Assembly (NCBI GenBank): GCA_964611335.1
Contig: CAZSXR010000001.1
Span: forward strand, 682,001-746,000
DNA: 64,000 bases
Direction: 5' to 3'
Source of the DNA: BOG-1112 sp964611335
GTDB taxonomy: Bacteria > Bdellovibrionota_B > Oligoflexia > Oligoflexales > Bog-1112
Below are positions 43,084 to 51,058 of this stretch, piece after piece. The position numbers and the translations under genes are program-made. Under the pieces are notes generated by a model that was not told the origin of the DNA, searched no databases, and saw nothing but the letters and a program-made list of their open reading frames with translations. Within the stretch, counting starts at the first letter, position 1; the number at the start of each line of letters is the position of its first letter.

Positions 43084-43962
43084 ATGTTTGAAGATTTAGA
43101 AATTGAAATCCATGTTCCTGATGAACCCATTCCTGAATTTCCTATGGTTGTATTTCTGCGAGGAGATGAACCTTATTTCAATGAGTTTTGTCTTAGTGCG
43201 GATAAGGTGATGGAAGTTCTCGGTATACGTAGGTCTCGATTGAATCAGATTTCAGGTAAAGAACTTCGCGTAGGTCGTGCTCGCATCGATAATTATATAC
43301 GACCAGTCTATAGAAAGATCGATGTCGAAGAATATCTCAAATGGATCCGCCCTTCCGTAACACATAAAAAATCTTCCGACGTTTTGAATGAAGCTCGCTC
43401 GAAATTGGAAGAGCAGACCGAACGTGTATCCGAAGAAATTTCTCTGCAATTTGAATCCATGATGTCTACATTTCAGAAAGTTCTAAAAAGTCAAAATTTC
43501 GAACAGAAAATTTCCAATAGAACCTTATTTCTTAAACTTCAAAAAAATTTAAATTTTGTGATGAATTCCCTTTTGCGAAAAAATACCTTTTTGCAATCGC
43601 GGAGCGTTTTGCAACATGCTGATATTAAATATATTTTAGAATACTTGCCGGTGCTGCAAAAGGATCTTGAGCACATGAAGATTGCTGTCACCGACATACG
43701 TGAAAAAGTTTCTTATTGCGAGCGTATGCTTCTCGATGTGCAAGGTTTGCAAAAGGCACAGCAGAATTTTCTAGAAAGTTTCGCGTTATCTTTCGAGGAA
43801 TGGAAAATGGAAAAGGAAGAAGGTTCTCAGATGCTCCCACGTGAGCGTTACAGAAAAGGGTTTGGTGCTTATTCTCGGATTCGTCAAAATTCTACGCAAG
43901 TTTCTTTCGATTCTACTCGGAAAAAAATGCCTTCATGGAAGAGAAAGAAATATAAAGTATAA
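43084..43962 (+). CDS. Coiled-coil protein of unknown function with possible N-terminal DNA-binding motif
   Basis: 292 residues from the ATG at 43084, with AAGGAAG before it. Residues about 40-90 (LSADKVMEVLGIRRSRLNQI, then DNYIRPVYRKIDVEEYLKW) look like an excisionase/MerR-type winged helix that reads a short DNA site. The remaining ~190 residues are charged and helical, with a very basic C-terminus. No family recognised. Cytoplasmic; could organise DNA or a cytoskeletal structure. Confidence 0.6.
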   Translation: MFEDLEIEIHVPDEPIPEFPMVVFLRGDEPYFNEFCLSADKVMEVLGIRRSRLNQISGKELRVGRARIDNYIRPVYRKIDVEEYLKWIRPSVTHKKSSDVLNEARSKLEEQTERVSEEISLQFESMMSTFQKVLKSQNFEQKISNRTLFLKLQKNLNFVMNSLLRKNTFLQSRSVLQHADIKYILEYLPVLQKDLEHMKIAVTDIREKVSYCERMLLDVQGLQKAQQNFLESFALSFEEWKMEKEEGSQMLPRERYRKGFGAYSRIRQNSTQVSFDSTRKKMPSWKRKKYKV

Positions 43963-43969
43963 TATATAA

Positions 43970-44839
43970 ATGGAGAATGAAAAAAAATGCTTCCACCTTA
44001 CTGAACCCAAACTCAATAGGTTTGGGTTCAGTAAGGTGGAAGCATTTTTTCTTTTTTTGCTTCTGAGTTGTCAGCAATCTCCTGTGCAAAAAGCAAATGT
44101 GACACGAGCTCCCACTTATGCTTCTCAGAAAAATCCTATATTTGGAACCGTTGTTCCGAGTACTTCGACGAAGACTACCACAAAAACTTCTACATCGACG
44201 TCAACTGCTACAGCTACTTCGACAAGTACGACAGCTGCTTTTGTGATAGATAATAGTCCGCCGACGCCTCTCAGCAGCAATGGGAATCTTTTATCAGCAG
44301 ATCAGGCTACAGATTGTCCTAATTCTGCATGTTTGCTCTCTGTAGATCCTAGTGTGACAAGCGCTTTAGCAACGCACACATTGACTGCAACAAAAATTTC
44401 CACTTCTACCATTTTTGGTGTGGGAAATATTCCTATTCGTAATTATTTTAAATCCAAATGTCTTGTAACCCCTATTCTTGATGTTTATCAACCTGTGTTT
44501 TGGGAAGTTTGTAGCAGTATTGCTGCGGAAGGTTTCAACATAGAGAAAGTGGGAGTCAATTTCATAATCCATCCAAAATCTCGAGTAGACCTGTGTTTCA
44601 ACGTTCCAGGAACTCCTGCGACAGGAATGCAAATCGATCTTGAAACATGTGATGGAAGTATGGATCAGGAGTGGTCTTTTGATACGACGACTTTGTCACC
44701 TGTGACTTTCATACATCCTGTGAGTTCTTTCGCGCTGTGTCTTGTACGTGGAAGCAATTCCCAAGGTCAATTAACGGTGGGTTTGTGGACGTGTAGTATT
44801 AAGAATACAAATCTTATGTTTGAAACACTTCATGACTAA
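43970..44839 (+). CDS. Lipoprotein with ricin-type lectin-like domain; signal peptide partly repeat-derived
   Basis: 289 residues. The hydrophobic FFLFLLLSC gives a lipobox with Cys at 34 or so, followed by a Thr/Ser-rich linker (about 65-88). The C-terminal half has DLCFNVPG, DLETCDGSMDQEWSFD, FALCLVRGS and GLWTC, matching the C-L-x-V / L-x-x-C / Q-x-W pattern of ricin B beta-trefoils, so carbohydrate binding at the cell surface is likely. The first ~25 codons run through the REP hairpin at 43982-44050, which therefore supplies the positively charged start of the signal peptide. No better start is visible downstream. Confidence 0.65.
   Translation: MENEKKCFHLTEPKLNRFGFSKVEAFFLFLLLSCQQSPVQKANVTRAPTYASQKNPIFGTVVPSTSTKTTTKTSTSTSTATATSTSTTAAFVIDNSPPTPLSSNGNLLSADQATDCPNSACLLSVDPSVTSALATHTLTATKISTSTIFGVGNIPIRNYFKSKCLVTPILDVYQPVFWEVCSSIAAEGFNIEKVGVNFIIHPKSRVDLCFNVPGTPATGMQIDLETCDGSMDQEWSFDTTTLSPVTFIHPVSSFALCLVRGSNSQGQLTVGLWTCSIKNTNLMFETLHD
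43982..44050. repeat. REP-like hairpin, also terminator-shaped
   Basis: Two perfect 30-bp arms (43982-44011, 44021-44050) with a 9-nt loop. Each arm consists of AAAAAATGCTTCCACC and core TTACTGAACCCAAA. The outer A and T runs give it the form of a bidirectional rho-independent terminator, yet it lies inside the 5' end of the lectin-like lipoprotein gene. Confidence 0.9.
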
Positions 44840-44845
44840 ATATTC

Positions 44846-45472
44846 TTAAGTTAGTATTTCGTCATTCGCATCAAAAGCAGGTTCGTCTATACAGAGTAAA
44901 GACTGTTCTTTGTCCGTAGGGTTTTCATAACAATGAGGAACTTTGTAATCCCAAAGATTGATGCTTCCTATCTTCAAAAGATTTCCGTTTAATTGTAAAC
45001 CTGAAGTGAGCACCATTTCTTTTTCCTGCATAATATGATGAGTGTGGTTTGGAATTTGTAGACCTGGTGCAATGCGCAGTCTGTAGACGCCGAAACTCGT
45101 AGTTGTGAGCAGAGTATCGACGAGACCGAATTTTGTTTTTTCAGTTTGGGGTTCAAATTTTAAATTGTCTATTTCGTAAGTGTTCGCTCCGATATCGATC
45201 TGAATTTTACGAAAGGGAAAAGAATCCGGATTATGAATACGAGTCTCCGAAAAAAAATAATTGAGTAAGAGGCGTGCAAATTCACCCTCCGTGTGGAAGG
45301 GGCAGTAGTTCCAAACAAAGTGGATTTCCTTCTCTATTTTCTGTAGATAGTCCTGTGGTATTTGAGTTTGAGCGTGGATGAAGAACGTGAGTTTTAAAGA
45401 GCGCAGGAATAAAGTTCCTGCCCCTGGACCTTCGAGAAGGCAGGTATAACTAAGCCTTCTATTACGAGACAT
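44846..45472 (-). CDS. Cupin-domain protein with unknown N-terminal domain
   Basis: 208 residues from the ATG at 45472 (GGGGA upstream); an ATG at 45517 would overlap folK. The last ~80 residues form a small cupin (PNHTHHIMQEKEMVLTSGL, with the His pair and Glu as metal ligands). The first ~115 residues are mixed alpha/beta with no named match; their size and the neighbouring folK allow a FolB-like dihydroneopterin aldolase, but I cannot see its catalytic motif. Divergent from folK. Confidence 0.55.
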   Translation of the reverse strand: MSRNRRLSYTCLLEGPGAGTLFLRSLKLTFFIHAQTQIPQDYLQKIEKEIHFVWNYCPFHTEGEFARLLLNYFFSETRIHNPDSFPFRKIQIDIGANTYEIDNLKFEPQTEKTKFGLVDTLLTTTSFGVYRLRIAPGLQIPNHTHHIMQEKEMVLTSGLQLNGNLLKIGSINLWDYKVPHCYENPTDKEQSLLCIDEPAFDANDEILT

Positions 45473-45507
45473 AAGGTGTATCCCCTTTGGCTGATCATCA
45501 TGTGAGT

Positions 45508-45945
45508 ATGTATACATATATCTTAGCTTTTGGTTCCAATCTTGGGAACCGGGAGTTGAGTTGTCACCGCGGCGAGAATCATTTATTGCGGTTGGGTGAA
45601 ATATTACGCAGATCTAAGCTGTTGTATACGAAACCTTTAAAATCTGAAATTTTTCAAATTGACGAGAATCAGGAAGATTTTCTTAATTATGTTATAGAAT
45701 TTCAAAGCACGTTGAATCCGCAGACTCTCTACAAAGAAATTCGAATTATAGAAGACCTTGTAGGTCATAATCGTTTACGCAAGTGGGCACCTCGTCACTT
45801 GGATATAGATATATTGTTTGTAAGTAAGAACGGTTTGGAGTTGTCTTTAAATGACGAAGAAGGTCTTTGCATTCCTCATCCTGAATTTGCGAAAAGATTT
45901 TTTTTACAAGACTTAGTTTATAATATGAGAGGAGACAAAATTTAA
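45508..45945 (+). CDS. folK: 2-amino-4-hydroxy-6-hydroxymethyldihydropteridine pyrophosphokinase
   Basis: About 145 residues from the ATG at 45508; an in-frame ATG at 45487 is also possible and neither has a strong ribosome-binding site. The HPPK blocks are LAFGSNLGNRE at the N-terminus, RKWAPRHLDIDILFV (Asp-x-Asp Mg ligands, Arg) and IPHPEFAKRFFLQDL. Transfers pyrophosphate from ATP to the pterin in folate synthesis. Length is slightly short but complete. Confidence 0.88.
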   Translation: MYTYILAFGSNLGNRELSCHRGENHLLRLGEILRRSKLLYTKPLKSEIFQIDENQEDFLNYVIEFQSTLNPQTLYKEIRIIEDLVGHNRLRKWAPRHLDIDILFVSKNGLELSLNDEEGLCIPHPEFAKRFFLQDLVYNMRGDKI

Positions 45946-45954
45946 GGATGAATC

Positions 45955-47911
45955 ATGGGAAATTTTTGGCGTTTCTTTGTATGTTTGATGTGTGTTGTCG
46001 CTTGCAAGTCTGTTCATCGTAATAAGAGAAGCGAGATTATAGAGTCGGATAAGGAACCGAAGGTAGAAATATTAACCCATCCTCCTATCGATCCTAATAA
46101 GATTGAAAAAATTATTGTTCAAACTTCGACAGATATCGTAACGAATACGGATACTGCTGTTGATATAAATACAGAGATTATTACTGAAGATCCACCGACT
46201 CCTAAACCTGTCGATCCTATTATTCCCTCACCCACACCTGTAACTGACGCTACAGAGGTTACTCCTCCTACTCCCGTACCTTCGTCAGACAATAATTCGA
46301 ATACAGGAGCAATTGTCGGAGGTGTTCTAGGAGGAGCTGCTGCCATTGCTGCGATTGTCGGAGGGTATCTTTTATTGAAGGGGAGACATGTTGCAGCCTC
46401 GTCTGTTCAGCGAATTCCCGTTGATCATGCTAATCCGGGTTCCGTTGTTCATCCTAATTCGGGTTCCGTTGTTCATCCTAATTCGGGTTCCGTTGTTCAT
46501 CCTAATCCGAGTTCCGTTGTTCATCCTAATCCGAGTTCCGTTGTTNNNNNNNNNNNNNNNNNNNNNNNNNNNNNNNNNNNNNNNNNNNNNNNNNNNNNNN
46601 NNNNNNNNNNNNNNNNNNNNNNNNNNNNNNNNNNNNNNNNNNNNNCATTCTAATCCGAGTTCCGTTGTTCATTCTAATCCGAGTTCCGTTGTTCATTCTA
46701 ATCCGAGTTCCGTTGTTCATTCTATTCCAAAATCACTCGGTAGTCCTGGTTCTCCCGCTTCTTTTATAAAATTCTCAAAAGACTCTGACATTCCTGTTTT
46801 TCCTGTAGAAAATTTAGGATCTATTCCTTCACACCTTCCTAAAAGTTCGGGTGGAGTTGTTTTGTATCTGACTCCTCCATCAAGAGGAACGAGTCTACCT
46901 TCCGGATTTAGACCTTTAGATCAGGATTTATTTCAAAATCTATATCAGAGGGGAGATCAAATCTTTCGAAGTGAGTCTGTGTCAGTACAAGGATCTCAGG
47001 TTCTTGCAATCCAAAAAGTAGAAGTTTTAAGTGAAGTTCCTACAGGAACGGGAGTTGGAGTTTTGAGTTATACGAATTCTTCGAAAGAGCTTGAAAAGAA
47101 ATTTAAGAGTCTGTTGGCTCCGGTTCTCACAGCAGGGAATATTCGTCCTGATTGGATTCAGTCTATTAGACTTAAAGATTTTACTCTTGAAATATCTTAT
47201 GTAGATGAAAAGGGGATAAGAGGGACTCTGTTTCAGGATTTAGCTAAGCGTGAAGATTATGTGATTGAAAATGCTGCAGGAGAATCAAAAGCAATTCAAT
47301 ATGTGCAGGTTGTAGAATTAAGCAGAACACCCCCCCATTTTGGTGATGTTGAACGTTCAAGTCTTGCTTCTTCTTCTTCTTCTTCTTCTTCTTTAAACTC
47401 AAGCTCTTCTGTAGTAATTGAGAGTTCAGCAAAGCGAGTAAAACGAAGTCCTCCTGTTGTATCCAATGAGGTGCAAGCTATACAAACGTCTAGTATTAAA
47501 GTAGATGAGAGTTGGTTGAAAGTAGATAAATTGGATGTTTTAGCGCAGTCCTGGCGTGATCCAGCAAACAAAGTTACAGTTGATTTCGAACGGCTAGGGT
47601 TCAATGCAAGCGAAGTTGAAAAAGCAAGAAATATTATGGGTTTTGCTGACCAACTTTGGCGTCTTTATGAACTTTGGAATTCGAGTGCAAAAATGGAAAT
47701 ACAAAATAGTTTAAAAGATTCAATTGTTCGGGAGATGAGGGCCAACCCAGACAAAATACAGTATCTTCACTCAGCCTTTGCGCTATTTAAAATAAGGCTC
47801 GATTATATAGACAGAGGGTCCTTGTTTTATCGTTCTGGAAATCATTATGCGGCTACACAAAACTTTCAAATTTTTACTAGACTTATAAGTGAAGTTAAAT
47901 CTTACCATTAA
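45955..47911 (+). CDS. Repeat-bearing lipoprotein (family L-like), interrupted by an assembly gap
   Basis: Signal peptide with lipid Cys 17 followed by KSVH, then a Pro/Thr-rich region and a glycine-rich membrane segment (about 118-141). Next come tandem 8-residue repeats (HPNSGSVV, HPNPSSVV, HSNPSSVV). The 100-N gap splits the repeats. The frame left of the gap starts at 45955; the frame right of it is shifted by +1, as expected if 100 is a nominal gap size. The right part continues ~420 residues, including a Ser run coded by TCT repeats, to TAA at 47911, overlapping cmk by 17 bp. The C-terminal part is unrecognised. One gene is assumed across the gap; its true length is unknown. Confidence 0.75.
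46426..46717 (+). repeat. 24-bp tandem repeat (VNTR) spanning the gap
   Basis: Five 24-bp units lie left of the gap (46426-46545) and three right of it (46646-46717), each ending TCCGTTGTT and encoding eight residues. Units change gradually from HPNSGSVV to HPNPSSVV to HSNPSSVV. Copy number is unknown because the assembly broke here. Confidence 0.92.
46546..46645. other. Assembly gap (100 N)
   Basis: Exactly 100 undetermined bases, a conventional placeholder length. It lies inside the 24-bp repeat array and breaks the reading frame. Confidence 0.98.
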
Positions 47912-48569
47912 TCAAATCGACTATTTTCGAAACACAGTCTTCAATACTCAAAGAACTTGTATCAAACTCGATAGCATCCGCAGCTTTTTGCAAAGGAGCA
48001 AAAGAACGAGAAGAATCCTGTTGGTCTCTTTGTTTAATATCACTGGCAAGTGTTTCCAAGCTTGGTAGCACACCTAAGTTTTTTTCCTTCATCTGTTTGT
48101 ACCGACGTTGTGCACGTGCTTCGATATTCGCAACCATGAAGATTTTCAGATTTGCATGTGGAAAAACAACGGTACCGATATCGCGACCGTCAATAATCAC
48201 ACCTTTTTCCGCATGCATCGCAAATTTTCTCTGAATAGGAAGCAGAAGTTTGCGAACCGTTTCGGATTTACCTATATCGCTCGCAAGCCTACCTATGCTT
48301 TCACTTTGAAGTTTGTGTGTAAGATCTTCCTTCTTATAAAAAAAAGATCCGTGTTGCCACTCCAAATCTTTCTCGCAATTCGAAATCAACTTTGAAAGTT
48401 TTTTGTCTTCATCAATACGAATACGGTGTTCTTGCGCTAAAAAACCAATCAGTCTGTACAAAGTTCCTGTATTCAAATAATCCCAACCCAAAGCTTTGCT
48501 CACTAAAAAAGCGAGCGTAGACTTACCTGAACCCGCAGGGCCATCTATAGCGACTATCTTAGGCGACAT
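47895..48569 (-). CDS. cmk: Cytidylate kinase
   Basis: 224 residues. P-loop GPAGSGKST near the N-terminus, YLNTGTLYR in the CMP-binding part, VIIDGRDIGTVVFP with the Arg-Asp pair, then RRYKQ and the lid KQRDQQDSSRSFAPL. Phosphorylates CMP/dCMP. It overlaps accA by 11 bp and is probably the last gene of a pncB-accA-cmk transcript. Confidence 0.92.
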   Translation of the reverse strand: MSPKIVAIDGPAGSGKSTLAFLVSKALGWDYLNTGTLYRLIGFLAQEHRIRIDEDKKLSKLISNCEKDLEWQHGSFFYKKEDLTHKLQSESIGRLASDIGKSETVRKLLLPIQRKFAMHAEKGVIIDGRDIGTVVFPHANLKIFMVANIEARAQRRYKQMKEKNLGVLPSLETLASDIKQRDQQDSSRSFAPLQKAADAIEFDTSSLSIEDCVSKIVDLINGKI

Positions 48570-49512
48570 GAAGGGATCCCATGTTTAAGAATTTATCCAT
48601 GCGTTGATTTTTTAACTCTTCTGCGGAAAGCGCAGACAACTCTTTCCAATCTTTCAAAACAGTCTCTTTAATATTCTTAATCACTTCTTCTGGATCTCGA
48701 TGCGCACCACCTGCAGGTTCTGCAATGACAGAATCTATAACCCCTAATTCGAGTGCAGAACCCGATGTTAGTTTTAATGATTCCGCCATAAAGTGAGCCT
48801 GTGTGGAATCTTTGAGAAGTATGGATGCACAACCCTCCGGTGAAATCACGGAGTAAATGGAGTACTGTAACATGTGAACACGGTTTGCAACACCGAGTGC
48901 GAGTGCGCCACCACTTCCACCTTCACCTAAAACAATACAAATCACCGGCACTTTTAATTTTGCCATCACCATGATGTTTTTACCGATGGCTTCAGATTGT
49001 CCGCGTTCTTCTGCATCAATTCCAGGATAGGCGCCTGGTGTATCTATAAATGTTAAAATCGGTAAAGACATACGTTCTGCTAGAGACATCAGGCGCAAAG
49101 CTTTGCGATAACCTTCCGGTTTAGGCATTCCGAAATTGCGTGCAATGTTGTCTTTGGTTCCTCGACCCTTTTGATGTCCGATGATGACAAAAGAGTGTCC
49201 GTCGATTTTTCCGATGCCACCGACTATAGCAGGGTCATCGTAAAAATTGCGATCTCCATGCAATTCAATGAACGAAGGAGAAAGTATAGACAGAACATCT
49301 TTGGTCATAGGTCTTTTAGGATGACGAGAAAGTTGTGTGATTTCATAAGCTGTCAGCTTCGCAAACATGGTATCGCGTAACTGATCAGACAAAGTTTCGA
49401 GATTACGAATTTCAGAATTTAAATTGATAGCCTGCGTGCGAGACATGCGCCGTAATTCATCGATGCGCATTTCCAATTCCGCAAGAGGTTGTTCAAAAGG
49501 AATATAATCCAT
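48559..49512 (-). CDS. accA: Acetyl-CoA carboxylase carboxyltransferase subunit alpha
   Basis: 317 residues of the AccA type: N-terminal coiled region (PLAELEMRIDELRRMSRTQ), ELHGDRNFYDDPAIVGGIG, GRGTKDNIARNFGMPKPEGY and the oxyanion region GEGGSGGALALGVANRV. It works with AccD to carboxylate acetyl-CoA in fatty acid synthesis; accD is not in the window. It starts 33 bp after pncB ends and GGGAG precedes the start. Confidence 0.95.
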   Translation of the reverse strand: MDYIPFEQPLAELEMRIDELRRMSRTQAINLNSEIRNLETLSDQLRDTMFAKLTAYEITQLSRHPKRPMTKDVLSILSPSFIELHGDRNFYDDPAIVGGIGKIDGHSFVIIGHQKGRGTKDNIARNFGMPKPEGYRKALRLMSLAERMSLPILTFIDTPGAYPGIDAEERGQSEAIGKNIMVMAKLKVPVICIVLGEGGSGGALALGVANRVHMLQYSIYSVISPEGCASILLKDSTQAHFMAESLKLTSGSALELGVIDSVIAEPAGGAHRDPEEVIKNIKETVLKDWKELSALSAEELKNQRMDKFLNMGSLHVA

Positions 49513-49544
49513 AGGGAGCCTTATAAAAAATATAATGGGGCATT

Positions 49545-50774
49545 CTAACCCAACTGCTTAGCTTTGAAAACATCGACGAGGTAATTCAGAAAATTCATAT
49601 CCGTACAAACTGTTTTACCAGGACTGTCTGAAAGTTTAGCAACAGGCTGGCCATTGCAGCGTACCATCTTCGAAACAACCTGCGCGGCTTCTAAGCCCAT
49701 ATCGTTGGTCAGATGGGTTCCAATTCCGAAACCTGTTTTAGCGCGCCCCCTAAAATGTTTATATAAAGATATCGCGCTTTGAATGCTGAGATTATCGCTG
49801 AACACAAATTGTTTGTTACGCGCGTCTATTTTCAAAGTTTTGTAATGCTCTAATGCTTTCTCGCCCCACAAAAAAGGATCACCCGAATCGTGGCGTAGTC
49901 CGTCAAACAATTTTGCAAAGTACAAATCGAAATCTCGCAGAAAAGCATCCATGCCCACTATATCTGTCAATGCAATTCCTAAGTCACCGCGATATTCGGC
50001 AACCCAATTTTCTAAAGCCATCTTTTGGAAGTCGCGAAGTCTGCAGCCCAAACCTTGATGGGCTTGAAAATATTCATGGGCCATAGTTCCCATTGGTGTT
50101 ATGCCCAATCGTCGGCATAAGTCTATATTGCTACTGCCCTTTAAATAATCGGGGACGTATGTTTGTAAGCTGCTGAGAACTTCTTCTTGCCACGCTTTGC
50201 TATAGCGTCGACGGGTTCCGAATTCAAAAAAGACAAAGGGGAATTCGCTTGTGATGCCTGCGTGTGCATCTTCAGATGCACGCAAGAATTCGATTTTATT
50301 TGCAAGTCTTCGACGCCCTTCTTTGAGAATTTCGTCTTCTTTTCCTTTCGCTAATTCGCGTGCGACCAGTTCGCTCACTAGACTGAGTTCGTAAATTTCA
50401 AACATCAGAGATTGAGACATAGGCCCTTTTACTCGGATGCGTAGCTGTTTGTGGAAGTCTGCGTGAGGGTCGCATGTGACTTCGATGTATCGACGTTTGA
50501 GTTGGAAATTTTCTAGGAAATCGACGAAGTCTGTTTTCATGAAACGCAAAGATCGCACATAAGCTAGTTCTTCTTCCGTGCAACGTAGGGAGCATAGAGC
50601 ATCGAGCTGTTCATTGAGGCTTTCGTAAATACGAGAGAGGGGAATGGGCAAGGGATTGCGACATGTAAATTCGTATTCCGCATGAGTCTGGGGAAAGCGG
50701 TGGAGCACCGTCTGCAGCATGGTGAGTTTGTACAGATCGGTGTCGAGTAAAGATGTGATGATGGCTTGGTTCAT
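49545..50774 (-). CDS. pncB: Nicotinate phosphoribosyltransferase
   Basis: 409 residues from the ATG at 50774 (AGGAGG 4 nt upstream). The frame stays open 195 bp further but that part is the inverted-repeat element. Conserved blocks: TDLYKLTMLQ, FFEFGTRRRYS, GTMAHEYFQAHQ with the catalytic His, GLRHDSGDPFLWGEKALEHY and FGIGTHLTND. Makes nicotinate mononucleotide for NAD salvage. Its promoter appears to lie within the left arm of the 231-bp inverted element (TATATC near 50794-50799). Confidence 0.92.
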   Translation of the reverse strand: MNQAIITSLLDTDLYKLTMLQTVLHRFPQTHAEYEFTCRNPLPIPLSRIYESLNEQLDALCSLRCTEEELAYVRSLRFMKTDFVDFLENFQLKRRYIEVTCDPHADFHKQLRIRVKGPMSQSLMFEIYELSLVSELVARELAKGKEDEILKEGRRRLANKIEFLRASEDAHAGITSEFPFVFFEFGTRRRYSKAWQEEVLSSLQTYVPDYLKGSSNIDLCRRLGITPMGTMAHEYFQAHQGLGCRLRDFQKMALENWVAEYRGDLGIALTDIVGMDAFLRDFDLYFAKLFDGLRHDSGDPFLWGEKALEHYKTLKIDARNKQFVFSDNLSIQSAISLYKHFRGRAKTGFGIGTHLTNDMGLEAAQVVSKMVRCNGQPVAKLSDSPGKTVCTDMNFLNYLVDVFKAKQLG

Positions 50775-50794
50775 GGTGCCTCCTGTGAGCAGGA

Positions 50795-51025
50795 TATAGC
50801 ACGGAGAGGAATTTGGTTCCACCTTACGAAACTTAAACTCTCGAGGAAAATTGAAACGTCGGCGCGCTAGCGGGGAGGAATCCCCCCATTTTAAAGCGTG
50901 TGAGTCTTTTAAACTTTGGATTTTCTGTAGCTTCTCTAAAGGGTCCCCCTTCCCTTGCTGCCGCTTCAATTTTCCTCGAGAGTTTAAGTTTCGTAAGGTG
51001 GAACCAAATTCTTCTCCGTGCTATA
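50795..51025. repeat. 231-bp inverted-repeat element in the pncB/thrA divergent promoter region
   Basis: 61-bp arms (50795-50855 and 50965-51025) differ at one position and flank a 109-bp centre with no ORF of note. Each arm contains a REP-family unit (TTGGTTCCACCTTACGAAAC...). The arm ends carry a mirrored promoter-like box, TATAAC toward thrA (51022-51027) and TATATC toward pncB, so both operons may start from the two ends of the element. It resembles a MITE in structure, but no target duplication was identified. Confidence 0.88.
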
Positions 51026-51058
51026 ACAGAGGTCGTATTTATCGTTTAAGGAATCCTT

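Noticed and set aside
46388..46545. Separate gene start left of the assembly gap in another frame
   Set aside because: It is the out-of-frame reading of the 24-bp repeats; only the part right of the gap in that frame is coding.
46426..46717. CRISPR array
   Set aside because: Units are contiguous 24-bp coding repeats without spacers, and there are no cas genes.
50775..50969. N-terminal extension of pncB
   Set aside because: It translates the left arm and centre of the inverted-repeat element; AGGAGG precedes the ATG at 50774.
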